This document shows, one piece after another, positions 17,628 through 26,753 of a stretch of 64,000 nucleotides of DNA. A program made the translations under genes and the position numbers. The notes under the pieces are model-generated. The model ran no database searches, was not told the DNA's origin, and worked only from the letters and a program-made list of their open reading frames with translations. Position 1 is the first letter of the stretch, and each line of letters starts with the position of its first letter. This DNA is from Alphaproteobacteria bacterium. GTDB taxonomy: Bacteria > Pseudomonadota > Alphaproteobacteria > UBA828. The stretch is taken from contig JAJDUK010000055.1 in assembly GCA_022826665.1 (NCBI GenBank), positions 62,001 to 126,000 on the forward strand. The letters run 5' to 3'.

Positions 17628-19562
17628 ATGGCCAACCTTGCCGAGGTCGAGACCTGGGAGGCGCCGGGCGAGATCGACCCCGGGACCTTCAGCGTCATCA
17701 TGGGCATGTACGAGAACATCGGGCGCGAAATGATGATCACGCTCGAGCGCTCGGCCTGGACCTCGATCATCAATCTCTGCCGCGACTTCTCCGTCGGCAT
17801 CGCGGACCACGCCTGCAATCTGGTCGCGGTGCCGGATACCGCGCTGCCGGTCCAGGCCATGACCATGCAGCGGATCATGAAGAGCACCGCCCAGTTCTTC
17901 GAAGGCGAGATCGAGGACGGCGACGTGCTGATGTGCAACCTCGCCTATCTCGGCAACACCCACATGGGCGAGCCGCTTCTGGCGAGCCCGGTGTTTCACG
18001 AGGGCGAGCTGATGTTCTGGTCGATGGCGCGCGGCCATCTGGCGGACATGGGCACGCCGGCCTACGTGCCCACCTACCCCTACTCCAAGGACCTCTACAG
18101 CGAGGGGCTCAAGATCCCGCCGATCAAGCTGTTCGAGCGCGGCAAGCTGCGCAGAGACGTGCTGGAGCTCTACCTCGGCAATCTGCGCGCGCGCACCAAC
18201 AGCCATGGCGACCTGATGGCGCACGTGGCCTGCACCTGGCGCGGCAAGGAGCAGCTTGCGTCCCTGATCGAGCGTTACGGGCCGGAGACCGTGCGGCGCT
18301 ACACCGCCGCGCTGCTCGACTACACCTCGCGCCGCGTCGGCGCCGATATCCGCAAGATGCGGCCCGGCACCTACTACGGCGAAGACTGGATGGACAGCAA
18401 CGGCTACGGCACCAAGAACGTGCCGGTGCGCACCAAGCTGACCGTCGAAGACGACATGTGGGTCGTCGATCTTTCCGAGTGTCCGCCGCAGATGATCGGC
18501 ACGCTCAACGCCTCGCTGCACGGCGCGACTGAGGCCGCCGTGGTCGGTACGCTCGCGTTCTGCGTCGATCCGAGCATCCCGAAGAACGAGGGTTTCCACC
18601 GCCACGTCGAGATCATCTGCCCCGAAGGCACGATCTGCAGCGCAACCGCGCCGTTCTCGACCCAGCACTCGACTACGGGCGCGGCGGAGGTGGTCTATCG
18701 GGCGCTGATGCGCGCGGCCGCCGGGGCCACGCCCGAAATGAGCGCGGCCGGCAGCACGCTGATCCAGTGGAGCACTTACATCGGCGTCGACGAACGCAAC
18801 GGGGATAACAAGCTTTGGGCCTATGCCAACTTCAACGAATGTGGCGGCGGCGGCGCAGCCAGCGGGGTCGATGGCAGCCCCTGCATGATGGAGATGGGAG
18901 TCGCCGGCGCCATGACCTTCATGAGCACCGAGATGGAGGAATGGCTCTATCCGGTGCTGGTCAAGCAGCAGGAGATCAAGACCGATTCACAGGGCGCCGG
19001 CCAGTGGCGCGGCGGGCCCGGCGTGACCACCCACGTCACCGGGCACGGCTCCAGCGCGATGGACGTCTATACGGCGTGTTGGGGGCACAACAATTTGAGC
19101 CATGGGACTGTCGGCGGCAGCGGCGGAATCGGCGGCACGGTCTACGCCTTCGATCCGGCGAAACCCGACGAGCGGCACTTCTATTCCGGCCTCGGCAAGT
19201 TCCAGCTGCCCAAGGGCTGGGAGTATGTGGTGATCGCGAGCGGGGGTGGGGGTTACGGTGACCCCTACGACCGCGATCCCGCCGCAGTTGCCGAGGACGT
19301 CCGCGACGAGATCGTGAGCATCGACGCGGCACGGCATGACTATGGCGTGGTGCTCGATGCCGAAACCCTCGCGGTGGACGAGGCGGCGACGGCGGTGCGC
19401 CGCGCCGAGCTCAAGGCGGAGCGCGGCCCCGCGCCGCTCAACTCGCCGATGGAGCCCGGCACTTCGACGCTGCGCCAGAGCCTGATGACCAACCGCGATA
19501 CCTTCACAGACCTCGACCGCGACCCCTCCGAGGATTCCTCGCCCGACCTTTACGGCCGTTAG
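17628..19562 (+). CDS. hyuB: HyuB-type hydantoinase/oxoprolinase B subunit
   Basis: 644-aa member of the hydantoinase B family, the partner of HyuA in ATP-dependent N-methylhydantoinase, 5-oxoprolinase and (with extra subunits) acetone/acetophenone carboxylases. The C-terminal glycine-rich block (VGGSGGIGGTVYAF, then ASGGGGYGDPYDRDP) and the mid-region GHLADMG are typical. The start ATG at 17628 follows GAGAGGGAGGAGG; an in-frame ATG 30 nt earlier lies upstream of that site. hyuA follows 40 nt downstream. The divergent liv operon suggests dedicated uptake of the substrate. N-methylhydantoin, other cyclic imides or ketones are all possible. Confidence 0.9.
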   Translation: MANLAEVETWEAPGEIDPGTFSVIMGMYENIGREMMITLERSAWTSIINLCRDFSVGIADHACNLVAVPDTALPVQAMTMQRIMKSTAQFFEGEIEDGDVLMCNLAYLGNTHMGEPLLASPVFHEGELMFWSMARGHLADMGTPAYVPTYPYSKDLYSEGLKIPPIKLFERGKLRRDVLELYLGNLRARTNSHGDLMAHVACTWRGKEQLASLIERYGPETVRRYTAALLDYTSRRVGADIRKMRPGTYYGEDWMDSNGYGTKNVPVRTKLTVEDDMWVVDLSECPPQMIGTLNASLHGATEAAVVGTLAFCVDPSIPKNEGFHRHVEIICPEGTICSATAPFSTQHSTTGAAEVVYRALMRAAAGATPEMSAAGSTLIQWSTYIGVDERNGDNKLWAYANFNECGGGGAASGVDGSPCMMEMGVAGAMTFMSTEMEEWLYPVLVKQQEIKTDSQGAGQWRGGPGVTTHVTGHGSSAMDVYTACWGHNNLSHGTVGGSGGIGGTVYAFDPAKPDERHFYSGLGKFQLPKGWEYVVIASGGGGYGDPYDRDPAAVAEDVRDEIVSIDAARHDYGVVLDAETLAVDEAATAVRRAELKAERGPAPLNSPMEPGTSTLRQSLMTNRDTFTDLDRDPSEDSSPDLYGR

Positions 19563-19602
19563 CCTTACCGCGCAGCCGCGGGCGCCAAACCAGGAGCCAT
19601 CC

Positions 19603-21669
19603 ATGGCTTATGTCGCCGCCATCGACATCGGCGGAACCCACACGGACTGCGTCGCGTCTGACGGCCGCGCCGTCCAGTCAGCCAAGGTGCCGACCACCGA
19701 GGACCCGACCGATGGCGTGATCCACGGCCTCGAGATGCTGGCAGGCAAGTTCGGCACCGATCTCGCCGCGCTGCTCGGCGATTGCGACCGCTTCGTGTAC
19801 GGCTCGACCACCGCTACCAACATCTTCGTCCAGCGCCGCCTGCCGAAGACGGGATTGCTCTGTACCCACGGGCATCGTGACATTCTGTGGTTCCGGGAGG
19901 GCAACAAGCCCGACCGCTGGAACCTCCGCACGCCGCCGCCGTGGTCGTTGCTCGACCGCCACCTCCGTCGGCCGATCCGCGAGCGGATCGATCAGACCGG
20001 CGCGGCGATCGTTCTGCTGGAGGAAGAGGACGTCCGGGAGGCGGCCAGAACGCTACGCGGCGAAGGGGTCGAGGCGGTTGCCATCGCTTTCCTCTGGTCG
20101 TTCATCAATCCGGCGCACGAGCGGCGTGCCCAGGATATCGCGCGCGAGGAGCTGGGGGACGGCGTCCCGGTGCTCGCCAGCGTCGACATCCTGCCCGTGA
20201 TCCGCGAGTGGGAGCGCACCTTCTGCACCGTGCTCAGTGCCGGGATCATGGTGGAGACCCGCGCGCATCTGGAGAGCTTCCGCGCGCGCATGAGCGAGCT
20301 CGGCCTCAAGGGCGAGCCGCTGGTGATGCAGTGCAACGGCGGCCACGCGACGATCGACGCCATCCTGCGGAACCCGCTTCCGCTTGTGGCGAGCGGCCCG
20401 GCGGGTGGCGCGCTCGCCGGTGTCTACTACGGCGAGCTGACCGACAGCACGGACGTCATGACGATTGATACCGGCGGCACCAGCTTCGACGTGTGCGTGC
20501 TGCCGGGCCGCTCGATCCCGATCACTCGGGCGAAGCGCCTCGACACCGAGCCCATCTCCATCCCCTCGGTCGATGTCCACACCATCGGCGCGGGTGGCGG
20601 CTCGATCGCATGGCTCGATGCGGGCGGCGCGCTCCGCGTCGGCCCACAGAGCGCGGGCGCTAATCCGGGGCCGGCCTGCTACGGGCGGGGCGGAGCCGAG
20701 CCGACGCTCACCGATGCGTTCGTGCATCTCGGCTACATCAACCCCGACTACTTCCTGGGTGGGCGCACCGCGCTCCAGCCGGCCCTCGCCGACCGGGCCA
20801 TCACGGAGAAAATCGCCGAGCCCCTCGGCCTCGACCTTACCGGCGCCGCAGCGCGGATCGTAGAGATCATGAACAGCCGGCTCGCGGGCGCCATGCGGCT
20901 CCTCTCGGTCGAGCGCGGCATCGACCCGCGCCCCTACACGCTGCTGGTGGGCGGTGGTGCCGGGCCGCTGCAGGCCGGCACGCTCGCGAGCAGGCTCGGG
21001 ATTTCCCGCGTGATCGTGCCCCGCTGGCCGGGCGTGCTCTGCGCGTCGGGGCTGATGCGGGCGGACGTGACGCACAACCTGGTGCGCTCCTTCAATACCA
21101 CCGCCGAGGCGGCGGATCTCGGCAGGCTCTCCGCCCTCTACGACAAGATGGAGCGCGCCCTCACGCGCACGCTGGAGGAGGAGGGCATCGCGCCGGAGGA
21201 CATGACGCTCAGGCGCTTCATCGACGCTCGCTATTCCGGGCAGGTCTATGAGATCGAGACACCTGTACCCTCGGCCGAGACACTGACAGCGGACCACCTC
21301 AAGACCATCGTCGCCGCCTTCGAGGACGCCCACGAAGTGCTCTACCACTACCGCATGGAAGGATATCCGGCGGAGTTCGTGTCCTGCCGTGTGGAAGCGG
21401 TCGGGCGGGTGGAGGCGGTAACACCGGAAGAGCTGCCGGCGGCCGGGCCCGATCCCTCAGCGGCGGCGAAAGCGACCCGCCGCGCCTACCTGCCCGACGA
21501 AGGGTGCTTCGCGCCGGTCGGGACCTTCGACGGCGAGAGGCTCGAACCCGGCAACCGCATCGCAGGCACCGCGATTGTCGAGACCGAGGGCTCGACCCTG
21601 GTCGTCTGGAAGGATCAGCGGCTGACGGTCAACCGTTACGGCGACTTCGAGATCGACATTGGCGTCTAA
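19603..21669 (+). CDS. hyuA: HyuA-type hydantoinase/oxoprolinase ATPase subunit
   Basis: ATP-hydrolysing subunit, 688 aa, with an ASKHA (actin/hexokinase-like) fold. The phosphate-1 loop AIDIGGTHTDC opens the protein, phosphate-2 MTIDTGGTSFDV is near residue 285 and IGAGGGSIAW near 330. It activates the cyclic amide (or ketone) by phosphorylation with the HyuB subunit. The ATG at 19603 has AGGAG 9 nt upstream. It is co-transcribed with hyuB and is a distant paralogue of the second copy at 58244. Confidence 0.92.
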   Translation: MAYVAAIDIGGTHTDCVASDGRAVQSAKVPTTEDPTDGVIHGLEMLAGKFGTDLAALLGDCDRFVYGSTTATNIFVQRRLPKTGLLCTHGHRDILWFREGNKPDRWNLRTPPPWSLLDRHLRRPIRERIDQTGAAIVLLEEEDVREAARTLRGEGVEAVAIAFLWSFINPAHERRAQDIAREELGDGVPVLASVDILPVIREWERTFCTVLSAGIMVETRAHLESFRARMSELGLKGEPLVMQCNGGHATIDAILRNPLPLVASGPAGGALAGVYYGELTDSTDVMTIDTGGTSFDVCVLPGRSIPITRAKRLDTEPISIPSVDVHTIGAGGGSIAWLDAGGALRVGPQSAGANPGPACYGRGGAEPTLTDAFVHLGYINPDYFLGGRTALQPALADRAITEKIAEPLGLDLTGAAARIVEIMNSRLAGAMRLLSVERGIDPRPYTLLVGGGAGPLQAGTLASRLGISRVIVPRWPGVLCASGLMRADVTHNLVRSFNTTAEAADLGRLSALYDKMERALTRTLEEEGIAPEDMTLRRFIDARYSGQVYEIETPVPSAETLTADHLKTIVAAFEDAHEVLYHYRMEGYPAEFVSCRVEAVGRVEAVTPEELPAAGPDPSAAAKATRRAYLPDEGCFAPVGTFDGERLEPGNRIAGTAIVETEGSTLVVWKDQRLTVNRYGDFEIDIGV

Positions 21670-21679
21670 CGGCACCGGC

Positions 21680-21721
21680 GGCAGGCCGTGACAGTGGCGA
21701 GAAATCCGGGCTAGGCTGCCG
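21680..21721 (+). promoter_or_regulatory. Putative promoter block of oxygenase gene
   Basis: Resembles the block at 17545-17586, including ATCCGGG(T/C)TAGnCTG. The proposed -10 is TAGGCT at 21712-21717, with GTGACA 18 nt upstream as a possible -35. The distance to the start codon is 104 nt. Confidence 0.4.
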
Positions 21722-21821
21722 TATTGCCATAGCCGCCGCGCCGCCCGCGGATTGCACCTCGGCAGCCGGGAAGCGACGGCGCGCGCGGTGGAAGGCGTGA
21801 AGCACGGCGCGAGGACTTCCT

Positions 21822-22880
21822 ATGCCGGCCAACTCCCTCTCGGAAATTCCCCTGATCGACATTGGTCCCTATTTCGGGGGCAGCCGCGCTGACAAGAAAC
21901 GTGTCGCGGATGAGATCAGTCGTGCCTGCGAGCACATCGGCTTCTTCCTGGTTTCCGGCCACCAGGTGGACCCGGCGCTCATCGAGAGCGTGCAACGCGA
22001 ATCGAAGGCGTTCTTCGCCCTGCCCCTCGAGGAGAAGCTCGAAATCAAGCAGCGGAAGGAGGAAAAGGGAAGCCGGGGCTACGAGCCGGTCGGCACGGAG
22101 CAGCTCTCGGCAACGATCGGTGTGGAGACCCCTCCCGACCTCAAGGAATCCCTGTCGATCGGGCCGCTGGCGGTGCCGGACCATCCGTCCTGCCGAACGG
22201 AGGAAGCCCTGCCCCTCTTCAGGCCCAACATGTGGCCTGAGAACCCAGCCACGCTCCGCCCTACTTACGAGGCGTACATCAGGGCGCTGGACCGACTAAG
22301 CGAGCACCTGCACCGGCTTGCGGCGATCGCATTCGACCTGCCCGAAGACCACTTCGAGGACAAGATCGACCGGGGTTTCAGCATCCTCCGCGTGCTCAAC
22401 TATCCGAACCAGCGGGAGGAGCCCGAGGAGGGTCAGCTCCGCGCCGGAGAGCATTCGGACTATGACAATCTGACCATCTGCCTGATCGAGGACAAGCCGG
22501 GCGGCCTGCAGGCGCGGAGCCCGAATGGTGCCTGGGTGGACGTACCGTTCGTCGCCGGGTCCTTCGTGGTCAATATTGGCGACTTCCTGATGCGCTGGAC
22601 GAACGACCGCTGGAAGTCCACGCGGCATCGTGTGGTCAACCCGCCGCTCGCCGCCGGGGAGCGACTCTCCGCCTGCCACTTCATCATGCCCAACCACGAT
22701 GCGCTGATCGAGTGTCTGCCGACCTGCCACGGATCCGATCAGCCGGCGAAGTACCCGCCGATCCTCGCCGGCGACTACATGATCGAAAAATTCGAGAGCC
22801 AGTCGTCCGGCGCAGAGTGGAGCGACGAGGACAGTGAGAAGTTCGGCACCGCTGATACCGAATCGCGCTTCACCCACTGA
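21822..22880 (+). CDS. Isopenicillin N synthase-like 2-oxoglutarate/Fe(II) oxygenase
   Basis: Cytoplasmic non-haem iron oxygenase of the IPNS/DIOX family, 352 aa. The N-terminal DIOX_N domain (IPLIDIGPYFGG...HIGFFLVSGH) precedes the jelly-roll core with the iron ligands HSD (EHSDYDN, about residue 215) and the distal His in TRHRVVNP. The 2OG-binding Arg would be in the segment after it. About 70% identical by eye to the gene at 41277, with the same length, so the two are recent paralogues. The substrate is unknown; family members hydroxylate, desaturate or cyclise small molecules. Confidence 0.9.
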   Translation: MPANSLSEIPLIDIGPYFGGSRADKKRVADEISRACEHIGFFLVSGHQVDPALIESVQRESKAFFALPLEEKLEIKQRKEEKGSRGYEPVGTEQLSATIGVETPPDLKESLSIGPLAVPDHPSCRTEEALPLFRPNMWPENPATLRPTYEAYIRALDRLSEHLHRLAAIAFDLPEDHFEDKIDRGFSILRVLNYPNQREEPEEGQLRAGEHSDYDNLTICLIEDKPGGLQARSPNGAWVDVPFVAGSFVVNIGDFLMRWTNDRWKSTRHRVVNPPLAAGERLSACHFIMPNHDALIECLPTCHGSDQPAKYPPILAGDYMIEKFESQSSGAEWSDEDSEKFGTADTESRFTH

Positions 22881-22925
22881 CCGTCGATCGGCGCGTAGAC
22901 TGGACGTCGAACGACACTCTTGTAG

Positions 22926-23288
22926 CTACACGTCGGCCGGCACCCAGGGGGGAAGCGGCTCCCCGCCGCAATAGTGGTTCTCCGCCGGGTTCTCGCGGAA
23001 CACGACGTAGATGTCGGCAGCGTCGACGCCCATCGTATCGTTCAGGATTTCGGCGATGGCATCGACCAGCGCCTTCTTGCGTTCGGGCTCGCGGCCTGGC
23101 CTCAAGTCGATCTCGACCAGGGGCACGCCGTCGCCGATCTCTGCGACCACCTCGCGCACGGCGACGTAGTCGTATTTGGTCTGCTTGGGCGCGAGGGTCT
23201 TGAGCACCGCTGCCTTGACCGCAACACGGACGACTTCCTGCGTAGTGGCGGGCGTACCGGAAGGGACTTCGAGGCGAATGACAGGCAT
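22926..23288 (-). CDS. Tautomerase-superfamily protein
   Basis: A 120-aa protein beginning Met-Pro, so the catalytic N-terminal proline (Pro1 after Met removal) of the 4-oxalocrotonate tautomerase/MIF superfamily is present. The segment IDLRPGREPERKKALVDAIAEILNDTMGV has the usual arginine and helix. It is longer than the 60-70-aa short tautomerases, so probably a two-domain or MIF-like form. It is on the minus strand, with the deacetylase and cupin genes upstream in the same direction. Confidence 0.8.
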   Translation of the reverse strand: MPVIRLEVPSGTPATTQEVVRVAVKAAVLKTLAPKQTKYDYVAVREVVAEIGDGVPLVEIDLRPGREPERKKALVDAIAEILNDTMGVDAADIYVVFRENPAENHYCGGEPLPPWVPADV

Positions 23289-23341
23289 GGGCAGCGTCTC
23301 CTTTCAGATCGCGAACGGCGTGTGGCGGGGCGCCCTGCGGG

Positions 23342-24235
23342 TCACGAATCGCCGGGTACAGTGCCCGGAGGCAGGCTCTCGATATGGGCGCAGATGTCGC
23401 GCGGGCGCGTCAGCCAGATTCGGTCGCGCTGGGGCGCGATGTGCTCGAAGAAGCGGCGCAGGTGGCGTATGCGATAGGGCCGCCCCATCACGAAGGGATG
23501 GAGTGAGATCGGGAACACCAGGGGCTGCCCCTCGCTCTGGGCCAGCATCTCGTCGAAGCCGTCGATCAGCATGTCCACGAATTCGCGTGCCGTGTGACCG
23601 TACCAGACGATGCCGCGGGTATCGTTGCATTCGACCGGATAGGGCATCGCCATGATGCGGCCGGCGCGGGTCGTCATCCAGATAGGCTGATCGTCGCAGG
23701 TCCAGTCCATGAAATAACGATAGCCCGCCTCCTGCAGCAGGTCGGGGGTGACCGCGCTGTTGGAGAGCCAGGGGCTCATCCATCCCGCTGGGCGGCTGCC
23801 CTCGTGGCGTTCGATGGTCTCTGTGACCTCGGCGATCAGCGCGGCCTCGGCCGCCTCGTCGAGGTGCTCCTGCATGTCCGAATTGGTGATGCCGTGGCCC
23901 AGGATTTCGTGGCCGCGCTGCCTGAGTGCGACCGGAATGTCGGGGCAGTGCTCGTAGATGCCAAGGTTCATCTGCGCTTCAATGGGCACGTCGAAGGCGT
24001 CGAACAGCTCGAGCAGGCGCCAGATGCCGACCCGGTTGCCGTAGTCGCGCCATGAATAGACGCTGTGGCTGTTGGCCTGGTCCGCCGGTGCGATGGCCGC
24101 GCCCTTGCCCTCGCCGAAGCTGAACTGCTCGATGTTGACCGCGACGTAGACGGCGAGACGCGTGCCGTTCGGCCAGTCGTAGACCGGGCGGCTGGTGATG
24201 CTGGAGTAGAGGTAGCGGCCGTGGGTGCGAATCAT
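23342..24235 (-). CDS. NodB-fold polysaccharide deacetylase/PuuE-like protein
   Basis: A 297-aa member of the polysaccharide deacetylase superfamily. The NodB region shows ILGHGITNSDMQEH, WMSPWLSNSAVTPDLLQEAGYRY and FPISLHPFVMGRPYR, in the style of cytoplasmic PuuE/allantoinase-like and PgdA-like enzymes, which use one metal to cleave C-N bonds. There is no signal peptide. The start ATG at 24235 is chosen because the 58-residue upstream extension is the arginine-rich shadow of the cupin gene. The second family member at 40275 also sits next to an IPNS-like oxygenase. Confidence 0.87.
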   Translation of the reverse strand: MIRTHGRYLYSSITSRPVYDWPNGTRLAVYVAVNIEQFSFGEGKGAAIAPADQANSHSVYSWRDYGNRVGIWRLLELFDAFDVPIEAQMNLGIYEHCPDIPVALRQRGHEILGHGITNSDMQEHLDEAAEAALIAEVTETIERHEGSRPAGWMSPWLSNSAVTPDLLQEAGYRYFMDWTCDDQPIWMTTRAGRIMAMPYPVECNDTRGIVWYGHTAREFVDMLIDGFDEMLAQSEGQPLVFPISLHPFVMGRPYRIRHLRRFFEHIAPQRDRIWLTRPRDICAHIESLPPGTVPGDS

Positions 24236-24297
24236 GACGACTTGGGTCCCGCGCGCCGCTCCGGATGATCCCAACTCACCTTGTCCTGCGCCGCAGC

Positions 24298-24627
24298 CTA
24301 GCCGACCGGATTGAAATCGTGCTCGCCCACGCCCTGAACCAGGGTCACGCGGCAGCCCCGGCCGTCCTTGCCGGAGACCCGGTGCGCGGTCATGGGCGGC
24401 ACGACGCAATGGCTACCGGGTGCAAGCTCGTGTCGGGCGCGGGGCGCCCGCGTCTCGATCACCACCGTCCCTTCGACGCCGACGAACACGTCGGTCACGA
24501 CGGTGTGGTAGTGCCACGGAACCTCCTCGCCCGCGCCGATGGTCATGACCTGGACCCGCATGCCATCGGCTTCGGCGACGATGTCGTGGTCGGTGATCGT
24601 ATAGGGCAGGTCTTCGAGCGCCGTCAT
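24298..24627 (-). CDS. Small cupin-domain protein
   Basis: A single cupin barrel of 109 aa with motif 1 (VPWHYHTVVTDVFVGVEG) holding the paired metal-binding histidines, and motif 2 (HCVVPPMTAHRV). Possible roles are dioxygenase, isomerase or binding protein; the sequence does not decide. The start at 24627 (MTALEDLPY) is preferred over 24768, whose extension overlaps the divergent gene's promoter region. It precedes the deacetylase by 62 nt on the same strand. Confidence 0.82.
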   Translation of the reverse strand: MTALEDLPYTITDHDIVAEADGMRVQVMTIGAGEEVPWHYHTVVTDVFVGVEGTVVIETRAPRARHELAPGSHCVVPPMTAHRVSGKDGRGCRVTLVQGVGEHDFNPVG

Positions 24628-24729
24628 GACGTTTTCCGGTCCAGTCTTTGGCTGTGACCGACCAAGATAGCGCCTTCGGCTGCGCCTGTGGATGGATTCG
24701 GGCGGTTTCTCCCGGATCGCGAGTCTCGT

Positions 24730-24735
24730 TAGCAT
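24730..24735 (+). promoter_or_regulatory. Putative -10 element (TAGCAT)
   Basis: GTTAGCATGG, 31 nt before the racemase-like start, fits the recurrent GYTAnnnT pattern seen upstream of several genes in this window. No clear -35. Confidence 0.3.
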
Positions 24736-24766
24736 GGGGCGCTGACGGTCTGGGAAGGGCGGTCGC

Positions 24767-25945
24767 ATGGCGCAGGACGCGCATCCCTGTTGGGCGGTTT
24801 ACGATCTGGATCGGCTGCACGCGAACCTCACGGAGATTCGCCGTCGCAACGGGCCTGATCAGGCTTGCATCGCCGCGCTCAAGGGCAACGCCTACGGACA
24901 TGGCGCGGTGCCCGTGGCGCGAGCGCTCGACGGCGAGGGGCTGGCGGCCTTAATGACCGGCTCTTTCGACGAGGCCTGCCGGCTGCGTGCGGAGCGACTG
25001 CGCACGCCGATCGTCATGTTCGCGGGCGCGCTGCCGACGGGGTTGGCCGATCTCGTCGGCGCCGGACTGGTGCCGACGGTGGTCGATCGGACAAGCGCCG
25101 AGGCTGCGGCGCGCGCGGCGCCGACTGGTTAGGCGATTCCGGTCTACGTCAAGGTCAATGCCGGATTGGGGCGGCTGGGCGTGCCGCTTGAGGCGGCTGA
25201 GGTCTTTCTCGCCGAGTTGGCCGCCATGCCGGGCCTCGACGTCCAAGGGCTCTACACGCATCTGCCGTTCGGCGACGCGCAGGGGCGCGACTGGGCCGAG
25301 CAGAAGCTCGCCGCCTTCGATGGGCTGCTCGCGCGCCTCGCGGCGCGCGGTCTCGTGCCGCCGCTCACCCAAGCACGCGCAAGCGCCTGCGTCGCTGCCG
25401 GACTGTCCGATAAGGCCAACGCGATTTGTGTCGGCCACCTGCTTTACGGCCTCTCGCCCTTCGCCGATGACTCACTCGCGGACCTCTCGGCGTACCGGCC
25501 TCTCCTGGCCGAGATCGGGAGCCGGCTGATACAGGTCTCCGACCACCCGCAGGGCAGCGATATCGCGATCGGCGGCAGCTACGGCATACGGCACGGCCGG
25601 CGCACCGGCGTCGCGCCCATCGGTGTCGCTCAAGGTTTGGTTCGACCCGTGCCGGGCAGCCGGCCGCAGGCGCTGGTACGGGGCAGTCGGGTGCCGATCC
25701 TCGCGGTATCGCTCGAACATCTGGTCCTGGATCTCACAGACATCGAGGCCGCTGCGGTCGGCGATGCGGTCCGGTTGCTCGGCAGCGAAGGTGATGCGGC
25801 GATCGGGCTGGATGAGCTCGCCACCTGGTTCGGGGTGACGCCGCTCGATACGGTGATGGCGCTCTCCGGCCGACTGCCCGCGCACTACCGCGACGCAGCC
25901 GGCGGGGCGGCCGGATCGACTCCGCACCGAAGCGAGGCCCGATGA
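24767..25945 (+). pseudogene. Alanine racemase-like gene interrupted by an in-frame amber codon
   Basis: Both halves are in the same frame and together resemble a complete PLP-dependent alanine racemase (about 390 codons). The N-terminal part has the PLP lysine, Lys39, in ALKGNAYGHG. It stops at TAG 25130-25132 after residue 121; the frame then continues AIPVYVKVNAGLGRLGVP, the conserved strand that follows. The C-terminal domain contains the GGSYGI...VAPIGVAQG region. The options are a recent nonsense mutation, amber readthrough, or a sequencing error. The stop overlaps the next start (ATGA), so translation of the downstream oxygenase may normally depend on this gene. Confidence 0.8.
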
Positions 25946-26727
25946 CGAGCCGTCCCGATCTCCCTCGACTGAGCGAGGAGCAGTGCGCCCGCTACCGCGA
26001 TGACGGCTTCGTGTTCCTGCCAGATCTCGTTTCCAGGGCGGACATCGCCCGGGTGCGGGACGAGCTCGACGGTCTGTGCCGGCTCACCCGCGACGAGGTC
26101 ATTCTGGAGAATGACGGTCGCACGGTGCGCTCGGTGATGAACCCGCAGGCGTTCAGCAATCTGTTCGGGCGTTTCGTGCGGCATCCGGCGCTCCTCGGCC
26201 CGGTGCGTCAGCTTTTGGAGCGTGAGACATACCTGTTCCAGTGCGTGATCAACATGAAGCGACCGTTCCATGGCGCGGTCTGGCAATGGCACCAGGATTT
26301 CCCGACCTATTTCCACGACGACGCGATGCCCGAGCCCCGCCTGGTCAACGCGCTGGTCTTCATCGACGAGGTGCGCGAGTTCAACGGGCCCCTGATGCTC
26401 ATCCCCGCCAGTCACAAGGCACCGGCCTACGAGACCGCTGTGGACGATACGACCACCAGCTACCCGCTACGGGCGGCGGATGAGGCGGTTGTAGGCAGGC
26501 TCGCGAGCGAACGGGGGATCGAAGCGCCGAAGGGCGGGCCGGGCTCGGTGATCTTCGCCCACACCAACATTATTCACGGCTCGGGGCCGAACATGTCGCC
26601 CTGGCCGCGCACGATGGCCTCGATCACTTACAACGCCATCGACAACAAGCACGGCCGCTCGCGGCGCCCCGATTGGGTGGTGCGCCGTGACTTCGAGGTT
26701 CTTGAACCGGTCACTTCGCCGATCTGA
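25942..26727 (+). CDS. Phytanoyl-CoA dioxygenase family (EctD-like) oxygenase
   Basis: 2OG/Fe(II) oxygenase of the PhyH family, 261 aa. The iron ligands are His117 and Asp119 in WQWHQDFPTYFHDD and a distal His near residue 212 in IIHGSGPNMS. The sequence MPEPRLVNALVFIDEV...FNGPLMLIPASHK resembles ectoine hydroxylase-like members, but no ectoine biosynthesis gene is nearby, so the substrate is open. It starts with a 4-nt ATGA overlap with the racemase-like pseudogene. Confidence 0.88.
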   Translation: MTSRPDLPRLSEEQCARYRDDGFVFLPDLVSRADIARVRDELDGLCRLTRDEVILENDGRTVRSVMNPQAFSNLFGRFVRHPALLGPVRQLLERETYLFQCVINMKRPFHGAVWQWHQDFPTYFHDDAMPEPRLVNALVFIDEVREFNGPLMLIPASHKAPAYETAVDDTTTSYPLRAADEAVVGRLASERGIEAPKGGPGSVIFAHTNIIHGSGPNMSPWPRTMASITYNAIDNKHGRSRRPDWVVRRDFEVLEPVTSPI

Positions 26728-26753
26728 GGAAGACGGTGGCGGCCACCCAGGTG

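Noticed and set aside
25942-26727. Ectoine hydroxylase EctD
   Set aside because: Similarity to EctD-like proteins is partial and ectABC are absent, so only the PhyH family is claimed.
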